Shown in pieces: positions 57,458 through 64,000 of a DNA stretch of 64,000 bases (position 1 is the stretch's first letter; the number at the start of each line of letters is the position of its first letter). The translations under genes were made by a program, and so were the position numbers. Source of the stretch: Mycobacterium sp. DL592 (GTDB lineage: Bacteria; Actinomycetota; Actinomycetes; Mycobacteriales; Mycobacteriaceae); NCBI RefSeq assembly GCF_011694515.1, contig NZ_CP050192.1, positions 2,601,301 to 2,665,300 on the forward strand, given 5' to 3'. Under the pieces are notes generated by a model that was not told the DNA's origin, made no database searches, and saw nothing but the letters and a program-made list of their open reading frames with translations.

Positions 57458-59988
57458 TCACCCGACTGCACGCCGACACCAACGCGGACATTGCGACAGT
57501 TGGCGGCAAGGCAACCGGCCTAATCCGACTGATGCGAGCCGGGTTCACCGTACCGGAGGCCTGGTCTATCGACGCCGCCGTTTCGCTGGATCACGTTGCG
57601 CGCCAGTCACTGCTGGCCGACGCATTGCCGACATGGTGGGAGCAACTCGGCGAGGATGACTGCGGGCAACTGTGGGTTGTCCGCAGTTCCGCGGTGGCTG
57701 AGGATCTCGAGGATGCCTCGTTCGCTGGGGTCTACGAAACGGTATTGGGAATCGACTCACTGGCCAGACTGTGCGACGCCGTGAACAGATGCTGGGCCGC
57801 CCTGGCGAAGACCCGCGCTGTGACCTACCGCTGCGCGCACCAGACCAGCGATGGAACCGGCATCGCCCTGATAATCCAACGCATGGTGCGCCCGCGGGTC
57901 GCGGGGGTACTGCTGAGTGCCAATCCTCTGGCCCCGTTCGCAGACGAGATCGTCATCGATGCCGCCTGGGGGCTGGGCGAAGCGGTGGTGTCCGGTCACA
58001 CCGATCCCGATCACATTCGGCTGAACCGGACGACCGGGGCGATTCTGGAGCGACGGATCGGTGACAAGCGCCACGAGATCGTATGGGACGGTGGCATCGT
58101 CGAACGCGAAGTCGACGGCGCTCAACGTGAACAGGCGTGCCTGACGGACGGACAGATTCGCGATCTGTGGCAGGTGGCCAAACAGACAGACGGCACCATC
58201 GGCTCGAATCGGGACATCGAGTGGGCCATCGCCGACGGCACGCTCTACGTCCTGCAGGACCGCCCGATCACAAACCTGCCCAGCAGGAATCCGGCCGACA
58301 TCTGGTCACGGCGGTTTGGCGATGAGTATCTATCCGAATGCAATCTCCCACTGCCCGGCGAACTCATGGTGCCCTGGATCACCGAAGCGGCCTTTCAGGA
58401 GATGGCCGGGCTACAGGGCCGACCCGATCTGGCCGCTAGCCAGCCCGTCCGGCTCTATCAGGGCTACTCCTACTTCAGCGCGCGCTACTACGTGGCGGGA
58501 CTTCAGATGCTCCCGAAATCCATGCGTAGGACCACAGCCAGCGAATGGTTTCCGCCGCAGGTTGACGAGTGGGTCGACAGCGAGCCTTGGCGGCCCCGAC
58601 TGACGGTACTTGCTCTGCTGGCACCACTTCGGGATCGACAGCATAGCGGGCTGAAACGCAATCTGATTGCGCTGGAACAGCATTGCGCTCTGATAGAGCG
58701 TGACATCGCTCCCCTGCTGAGCCAGGACTATTCGGCTCTCGGACCCGCCGAGTGGCAGCTCCAGTTCCGCCAGGGCGAGGCGCTCGGACGCGAACACTTC
58801 CGCGTGGTGCGTTGGGGTATGACGATCTACAACACCTTCCTGCACGCGGCGCTGGCCAAGCTGCTCAGGACGTGGTGCTCCGACGACGGCGGCGAACTGT
58901 ATCAACACCTGATCGGTGGGCTCGACGACACCCGCACGGCCGCATTGAACAACGAAATTGTCGCGCTTGCAGCACAATCCAGGACAACCGGTGCGCTGTG
59001 CTCGGCGATCGCAGATGGCGAAGACTACCGTTCACTACGGTCGCGCTTCGAAGACGACGGGTTCTGGCAGCGCTACGACGGGTTCATCAGCCGACACGGT
59101 CACCGCTCGGCCAGCCGTGACATCGCCAGCCCGCGCTGGTTCGAGGAACCGGAAGTGGTCCTCGAACTGGTTCGAGCGAGACTACGTTCACCGGAACTCG
59201 ACAGCTCCCGAGCTGGCGAACATATCGCGCGGCTACGCAGGGCTCACGCCGAGCACGCGATGGTCGCCGCACTCGGTCGGGGCCCCGTGGGCCGTGTGCG
59301 GCGGCTGATCCTCGAACGACTGACCGAGACCGTCCGGCAGTACACCCGCTATCGGGAGAATCAACGCTACTTTCTGGACTACCTCATCACCCATATGCGG
59401 TCGCTGGTCATGGCACAGGGTCGGCGACTGGCAGAGAGCGGCGTCCTGGCCAGTCCCGAGGACGTGTTCCTGCTGACCAAAGACGAATTCACCACCCTCG
59501 CTGACGGCGGACCTGTCGACAGCGACCTGGCCACCACCGTGGACCGTCGCCGCGCCGACTACGCCATCTATCTGCGCCGGACACCGGCCACATTCCTCTT
59601 CGACGACGTCGAGGCCGAGATCGTCGACACCTCGCACGACGATGTGGATGTGCCTGTGGGGGCGCTGCGGGGAACCGGGATCAGCCGGGGAACCGCGCGC
59701 GGGACAGCTCGGATCGCGGCCTCGCTACGCGATCTGGGCAACGTACAAGCCGGTGACATCCTGATAGCACCGAATATCGACCCTGGATGGACCAGCGTCT
59801 TTCCCCTGCTCTCCGGTCTGGTGATCGAGACCGGGGGCATGCTGGCCCACGGGGCGATCCTGGCGCGTGAATACGGCATCCCGGCGGTGAGCGGCATCCG
59901 GGCTACCGCCGCGGGAGTGGTCAACGGCAGCGAAGTAGCCATTGACGGCAACTCGGGCCTCGTCTACCTCACCGTCTCCTCGGAATGA
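57454..59988 (+). CDS. PEP/pyruvate-binding-domain phosphotransferase, rifampin-phosphotransferase-like
   Basis: 844 residues from ATG 57454, with AGGTCGG upstream and a 4-nt overlap with the previous gene. N-terminal ATP-binding (PPDK) domain about 1-275: Lys19 in VGGKATG, Arg77 in VVRSSAVAED, Glu256, and Gln268/Arg270 in LQDRPIT. A middle region (about 276-740) holds the substrate domain. The C-terminal swivelling domain (about 745-844) has the phosphohistidine His799 in GGMLAHGAILAREYGIPAV. All key residues of rifampin phosphotransferase and PEP synthase are present and the length is near rifampin phosphotransferase (about 865). It should use ATP to phosphorylate a hydroxyl substrate, giving AMP and phosphate. 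The middle domain decides the substrate and I do not recognise it; rifamycin is one option, a lipid or phenolic alcohol another. Confidence 0.85.
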   Translation: MITRLHADTNADIATVGGKATGLIRLMRAGFTVPEAWSIDAAVSLDHVARQSLLADALPTWWEQLGEDDCGQLWVVRSSAVAEDLEDASFAGVYETVLGIDSLARLCDAVNRCWAALAKTRAVTYRCAHQTSDGTGIALIIQRMVRPRVAGVLLSANPLAPFADEIVIDAAWGLGEAVVSGHTDPDHIRLNRTTGAILERRIGDKRHEIVWDGGIVEREVDGAQREQACLTDGQIRDLWQVAKQTDGTIGSNRDIEWAIADGTLYVLQDRPITNLPSRNPADIWSRRFGDEYLSECNLPLPGELMVPWITEAAFQEMAGLQGRPDLAASQPVRLYQGYSYFSARYYVAGLQMLPKSMRRTTASEWFPPQVDEWVDSEPWRPRLTVLALLAPLRDRQHSGLKRNLIALEQHCALIERDIAPLLSQDYSALGPAEWQLQFRQGEALGREHFRVVRWGMTIYNTFLHAALAKLLRTWCSDDGGELYQHLIGGLDDTRTAALNNEIVALAAQSRTTGALCSAIADGEDYRSLRSRFEDDGFWQRYDGFISRHGHRSASRDIASPRWFEEPEVVLELVRARLRSPELDSSRAGEHIARLRRAHAEHAMVAALGRGPVGRVRRLILERLTETVRQYTRYRENQRYFLDYLITHMRSLVMAQGRRLAESGVLASPEDVFLLTKDEFTTLADGGPVDSDLATTVDRRRADYAIYLRRTPATFLFDDVEAEIVDTSHDDVDVPVGALRGTGISRGTARGTARIAASLRDLGNVQAGDILIAPNIDPGWTSVFPLLSGLVIETGGMLAHGAILAREYGIPAVSGIRATAAGVVNGSEVAIDGNSGLVYLTVSSE

Positions 59989-60021
59989 CCCGTCTGAGGC
60001 GGGGCTACGCGATGGGCTGCC

Positions 60022-60951
60022 CTAGGAGAACAGGGTCGGCAGGGCCAGCGCGGAGTCGACGGCCAACGCGACGAACACCAGCGCAAGGTAATTGTTCGAC
60101 TGCAGGAACAGCCGCAGCGGTTTGACCGGGTTACCGCGGCGCACCCCGGCGTGCAGCCGGTGCGCCATCACCAGGAACCACACTCCGGCCAGGGTGGCCA
60201 CCGAGGCGTACAGCCAGCCGGTGGCGGGCACCAGGGCCAGCGTCGCGAGCACCGTCAACCAGGTGTAGATGACGATCTGCTTGGTCACCTGCTCTTCAGT
60301 GGCGACCACGGGCAGCATCGGCACACCGGCGGCGCGGTAGTCGTCCTTGTACTTCATCGCCAGCGCCCAGGTGTGCGGCGGTGTCCAGAAGAAGATGATC
60401 GCGAACATGACCAGCGCCTGCCAGCCGATCGTGCCGGTCACCGCCGACCAGCCGATCATCACCGGCATGCAGCCTGCCGCACCGCCCCACACCACGTTCT
60501 GCGAGGTGCGGCGCTTGAGCAGCAGGGTGTAGACGAGCACGTAGAACGCGATGGTCGCGGCGGCGAGATGCGCCGAGAGCATGTTGGTGGTCCACCACAG
60601 CCAGAAGAACGAGGCCACCGAGAGCGCCAGGCCGAACACCAGCGCATGGCTGCGCGGCACGGTGGCCCTGGCCAGCGGCCGGCGCTCGGTGCGCTTCATC
60701 AGCTTGTCGATGTCGGCGTCCGCCACGCAGTTCAGGGAGTTGGCTCCCGCGGCGGCCAGCATCCCGCCGAACAGGGTGTTGGCGATCAGCAGCGGGTCAA
60801 CGGTGCCCCGGCCGGCCAGCAGCATGGCCGGGATCGTGGTGACCAGGAGAAGTTCGATGACCCGTGGCTTGGTCAGGGCCAAGTAGCCCAGCAGTCTGTC
60901 GCGGAACCGGACCGGCGCCCCTTCGACGAGGTGCACTTCGCGAACTCTCAC
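60022..60951 (-). CDS. ctaB: Protohaem IX farnesyltransferase (haem O synthase) CtaB
   Basis: 309 residues from GTG 60951, selected by AGGAG 8 nt upstream; a TTG at 60969 extends the frame. UbiA-type prenyltransferase with about nine helices and the Asp-rich motif in [20 protein letters not shown] near residue 85. It attaches a farnesyl group to haem B, making haem O for cytochrome c oxidase. Equivalent to Rv1451. Divergent from tkt. Confidence 0.95.
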   Translation of the reverse strand: MRVREVHLVEGAPVRFRDRLLGYLALTKPRVIELLLVTTIPAMLLAGRGTVDPLLIANTLFGGMLAAAGANSLNCVADADIDKLMKRTERRPLARATVPRSHALVFGLALSVASFFWLWWTTNMLSAHLAAATIAFYVLVYTLLLKRRTSQNVVWGGAAGCMPVMIGWSAVTGTIGWQALVMFAIIFFWTPPHTWALAMKYKDDYRAAGVPMLPVVATEEQVTKQIVIYTWLTVLATLALVPATGWLYASVATLAGVWFLVMAHRLHAGVRRGNPVKPLRLFLQSNNYLALVFVALAVDSALALPTLFS

Positions 60952-61201
60952 GCAACTGACTCCTGACAACCGGCGGCGACGCCAACGATCTACTACAGGC
61001 GATGGTAGACCGAGGCACCCCTGCGCCGGAACTCAAGGGGCGATTCACGGCGATTTCACCGCCGCGAGGCAATCGAACGAGTAAATCTTCGTCTACTGGT
61101 AACGCTGCTGGCAGCGGCACTGTGCGGCAATCCGTCATCCGGCACTAGGGTGAAAGGAGGCCCAGCTTGCCAGCCAACCTGACGACGCCAGGAGTGAGTT
61201 A

Positions 61202-63295
61202 GTGACCACGCTCGACGAGATTTCCGCTTTGACCGAACCGCACCATCCCGAAGACTGGACCGAGGTCGACTCGCGTGCCGTCGACACGGTCCGGGTCCTG
61301 GCCGCCGATGCGGTGCAGAAGGTCGGCAACGGCCACCCCGGGACGGCGATGAGCCTGGCGCCGCTGGCCTACACGCTGTTCCAGCGGGTGATGCGCCACG
61401 ACCCCAGCGACACCCACTGGCTCGGCCGCGACCGGTTCGTCCTGTCGTGCGGGCACAGCAGCCTGACGCTGTATCTGCAGCTGTACTTGGGCGGGTTCGG
61501 CCTGGAACTGTCCGATATCGAGTCGCTGCGCACCTGGGGCTCCAAGACCCCGGGGCACCCGGAATTCCGCCACACCCTCGGTGTGGAGATCACCACCGGA
61601 CCGCTCGGGCAGGGCCTGGCATCGGCGGTCGGGATGGCGATGGCCGCCCGCTACGAACGCGGGCTGTTCGACCCGGACGCCCCGGCGGGCACCAGCCCGT
61701 TCGACCATTACATCTACGTGATCGCCTCCGACGGCGACATCGAGGAGGGCGTCACCAGTGAGGCGTCCTCGCTGGCGGGCACCCAGCAGCTCGGGAATCT
61801 GATCGTCTTCTACGACCGCAACCAGATCTCGATCGAGCACGACACGAACATCGCGCTGTCCGAGGACACTCTGGAGCGCTACCGGGCCTACGGCTGGCAT
61901 GTCCAGGAAGTCGACGGGGGCGAGAACGTCGTCGGTATCGAGGCCGCGATCGCCGAGGCCAAGAAGGTCGCCGACAAGCCGTCGTTCATCGCGGTGCGCA
62001 CCATCATCGGCTATCCGGCCCCGACCAAGATGAACACCGGCGGCGTGCACGGTTCGGCGCTCGGCGAGGAAGAAGTGGCCGCCACCAAGAAGGTGCTGGG
62101 CTTCGATCCGGACAAAACCTTCGAAGTCAGCGACGAGGTGATCACCCACACCCGCAAGTTGGTCGACCGCGGCCGCGAGGCGCACGAGAAGTGGCAGGGC
62201 GACTTCGACGCCTGGGCCGCGCGCGAGCCGGAACGCAAGGCGCTGCTGGACCGGCTGTTGGCCCAGGAGCTGCCCGAGGGCTGGGACGCCGACATCACCC
62301 ATTGGGAGCCGGGTTCCAAACCGCTGGCCACCCGAGCGGCGTTCGGTCAGGTACTCAACGACGTCGCACCCAAGCTCCCCGAGCTGTGGGGCGGCTCGGC
62401 GGACCTCGCCGGCAGCAACAACACCACGATCAACGGCGTGAAATCGTTTGGCCCGCCGTCGATCTCGACCAAGGACTACACCGCCGACTGGTACGGCCGG
62501 GTGCTGCACTTCGGCATCCGCGAACACGCCATGGGCTCGATCCTGTCCGGCATCGTGCTGCACGGACCGACGCGGGCGTTCGGCGGGACGTTCCTGCAGT
62601 TCTCCGACTACATGCGCCCGGCGGTGCGGCTGGCCTCGCTGATGGACATCGACACCATCTACATCTGGACGCATGACTCGATCGGGCTCGGCGAGGACGG
62701 CCCGACGCACCAGCCGATCGAGCACCTCGCGGCGTTGCGGGCCATCCCGAAGCTGTCGGTGGTACGGCCCGGCGACCCGAACGAGACCGCCTATGCGTGG
62801 CGCTCGATCATCGCCCGCGGCAACGGCAGCGGCCCGGTTGGTTTCATCCTGACCCGTCAGGGCATCCCTGTTCTGGAGGGCACCAGCTCGGAGGGTGTCG
62901 CCCGCGGCGGCTACGTGCTGGGCGGCGGCAAGCCCGCCGATGACGCCGACGTGATCATCATCGCCACCGGATCGGAGCTTCAGCTGGCTGTCGAGGCGCA
63001 GAAGATCCTGGCGGAGAAGGACATTCGCGCCTACGTGGTGTCGATGCCCTGCGTGGAGTGGTTCGAGGCACAGCCGCAGGAGTACCGCGACAGCGTGCTG
63101 CCGCCGGATGTCTCGGCCCGCGTCGCGGTCGAGGCAGGTATCGCCCAGAGTTGGTACAAGTACGTCGGAGACACCGGCGAGATCGTCTCCATCGAGCACT
63201 ACGGCGAATCCGCCGACGACAAGACGCTGTTCCGTGAGTTCGGCTTCACCCCCGAAGCCGTTGCGGCAGCCGCGGAACGCGCAATCGACAACTGA
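61202..63295 (+). CDS. tkt: Transketolase
   Basis: 697 residues, GTG start with AGGAG 7 nt upstream. Thiamine diphosphate site: GNGHPGTAMSLAPLAYTLF and the ThDP motif SDGDIEEGVTSEASSL; HDSIGLGEDGPTHQP carries catalytic His and substrate contacts. Transfers two-carbon ketol units in the non-oxidative pentose phosphate pathway. Cotranscribed with tal. TAGGGT at 61146-61151 could be a -10. Equivalent to Rv1449c. Confidence 0.98.
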   Translation: MTTLDEISALTEPHHPEDWTEVDSRAVDTVRVLAADAVQKVGNGHPGTAMSLAPLAYTLFQRVMRHDPSDTHWLGRDRFVLSCGHSSLTLYLQLYLGGFGLELSDIESLRTWGSKTPGHPEFRHTLGVEITTGPLGQGLASAVGMAMAARYERGLFDPDAPAGTSPFDHYIYVIASDGDIEEGVTSEASSLAGTQQLGNLIVFYDRNQISIEHDTNIALSEDTLERYRAYGWHVQEVDGGENVVGIEAAIAEAKKVADKPSFIAVRTIIGYPAPTKMNTGGVHGSALGEEEVAATKKVLGFDPDKTFEVSDEVITHTRKLVDRGREAHEKWQGDFDAWAAREPERKALLDRLLAQELPEGWDADITHWEPGSKPLATRAAFGQVLNDVAPKLPELWGGSADLAGSNNTTINGVKSFGPPSISTKDYTADWYGRVLHFGIREHAMGSILSGIVLHGPTRAFGGTFLQFSDYMRPAVRLASLMDIDTIYIWTHDSIGLGEDGPTHQPIEHLAALRAIPKLSVVRPGDPNETAYAWRSIIARGNGSGPVGFILTRQGIPVLEGTSSEGVARGGYVLGGGKPADDADVIIIATGSELQLAVEAQKILAEKDIRAYVVSMPCVEWFEAQPQEYRDSVLPPDVSARVAVEAGIAQSWYKYVGDTGEIVSIEHYGESADDKTLFREFGFTPEAVAAAAERAIDN

Positions 63296-63322
63296 CCGAC
63301 GACTACACACAAGGAACCTGCC

Positions 63323-64000
63323 ATGGCACAGAATCCCAACCTCGCGGCGCTGGCCGCCGCGGGCGTCTCCGTCTGGCTCGACGACCTGTCCCGGGACCGG
63401 TTGCGGAGCGGCAACCTCAAGGAACTGATCGACACCAAGAGTGTCGTCGGTGTCACCACCAACCCGTCGATCTTCCAGGCCGCCCTGTCCAAGGGCACCG
63501 CCTATGACGCGCAGGTGGCCGAGCTCGCCGAGCGTGGCGCCGACGTCGACGCGACGATCCGCACCGTCACCACCGACGACGTGCGGGAGGCGTGCGACGT
63601 TCTGCGTCCGCAGTGGGAGGCCTCCGACGGTGTCGACGGCCGGGTCTCCATCGAGGTCGATCCGCGTCTGGCCCACGACGCCGACAAGACCATCCTGCAG
63701 GCCATCGAGCTGTGGAAGATCGTCGACCGGCCCAACCTGCTGATCAAGATCCCGGCCACGGAGGCGGGCCTACCCGCGATCACCGCCGTTCTGGCCGAAG
63801 GCATTTCGGTGAACGTGACGCTGATCTTCTCAGTGGAGCGCCACCGCGCGGTCATGGACGCCTACCTCGCCGGCCTCGAGGCCGCGAAGCAGGCCGGCCA
63901 CGACCTGAACACCATTCATTCCGTGGCGTCGTTCTTCGTCTCCCGGGTCGACACCGAGATCGACGCCCGCCTGGAGAAGATCGGTTCGCCGGAGGCGTTG
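63323..64000 (+). CDS. tal: Transaldolase (3' end outside the window)
   Basis: 226 residues seen before the window ends, in frame with no stop. ATG 63323 with AAGGA 6-10 nt upstream, 27 nt after tkt. TalA features: [24 protein letters not shown], and the Schiff-base Lys in [12 protein letters not shown], followed by [13 protein letters not shown]. Moves a dihydroxyacetone unit between pentose phosphate sugars. Equivalent to Rv1448c. Confidence 0.96.
   Translation, partial: MAQNPNLAALAAAGVSVWLDDLSRDRLRSGNLKELIDTKSVVGVTTNPSIFQAALSKGTAYDAQVAELAERGADVDATIRTVTTDDVREACDVLRPQWEASDGVDGRVSIEVDPRLAHDADKTILQAIELWKIVDRPNLLIKIPATEAGLPAITAVLAEGISVNVTLIFSVERHRAVMDAYLAGLEAAKQAGHDLNTIHSVASFFVSRVDTEIDARLEKIGSPEAL

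Noticed and set aside
59989..60021. Possible terminator between the PEP-domain gene and ctaB
   Set aside because: Only a short, mismatched CCCGTC/GGCGGG pairing could be drawn; not convincing.
61199..63676. 825-codon open frame on - opposite tkt and the tal start
   Set aside because: Antisense shadow of two conserved genes; no recognisable motif.

Overview
The window is high-GC actinobacterial DNA that I read as the chromosome of a fast-growing or environmental Mycobacterium (Mycolicibacterium-type). This rests on gene content and order. From right to left it follows the Mycobacterium tuberculosis H37Rv interval Rv1448c-Rv1527c: tal, tkt, ctaB, qor, ctaA, an ABC pair, mptB, sufR-sufBDCSU, thioredoxin, echA12, an ABC-F ATPase, acnR, acn, ripA-ripB, moxR1-DUF58-VWA, fabG1-inhA-hemH, NfeD-SPFH, mutAB-meaB, lipL and a pks5-type synthase. 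No rRNA, tRNA, insertion sequence, prophage or CRISPR array was seen.

Region 1 (1-13.7 kb) is the accessory part. It has the end of a small HTH regulator, a multi-spanning membrane protein, a GT1 glycosyltransferase and a GAP-family membrane protein, all on +. Converging on these from the other strand is an apparent operon: a Mas/Pks5-type iterative polyketide synthase, a PapA acyltransferase and two tandem related HxxxDG acyltransferases. The set looks like a small acylated-glycolipid locus of lipooligosaccharide or acyl-trehalose type. No FAAL (FadD) or MmpL gene lies in the window. A 1-kb non-coding stretch separates the synthase from lipL.

Region 2 (14.7-33.6 kb) is conserved core. It holds lipL, meaB and mutA-mutB (methylmalonyl-CoA interconversion, the likely extender supply for the synthase), a DedA/TVP38 protein, SPFH and NfeD, a mycobacterial hypothetical, ferrochelatase, inhA and fabG1 (FAS-II), a VWA/DUF58/MoxR cluster, and the peptidoglycan hydrolases RipB and RipA. 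A long near-perfect hairpin sits between the VWA gene and fabG1.

Region 3 (33.6-49.4 kb) holds aconitase with its TetR-type regulator AcnR and an exact match to the AcnR operator consensus, then an ABC-F ATPase, an enoyl-CoA hydratase, a thioredoxin, an Old Yellow Enzyme, an ECF sigma factor with a zinc-binding anti-sigma protein, and the full SUF iron-sulfur operon under SufR. A SufR-type operator overlaps the sufR start.

Region 4 (49.5-64 kb) holds the mannosyltransferase mptB, an ABC exporter, ctaA, an ATP-grasp protein, qor, and then a small TetR-controlled island (55.8-60.0 kb). In the island a SWGPRDW-motif protein overlaps by 4 nt an 844-residue PEP/pyruvate-binding-domain enzyme with the architecture of rifampin phosphotransferase. 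This is the least explained system in the window. ctaB, tkt and the start of tal close the window.

Several starts appear leaderless, with a TANNNT hexamer 6-9 nt before the start codon, as is common in mycobacteria. All assignments are by reading translations and motifs and by recalled family knowledge; no database search was run.
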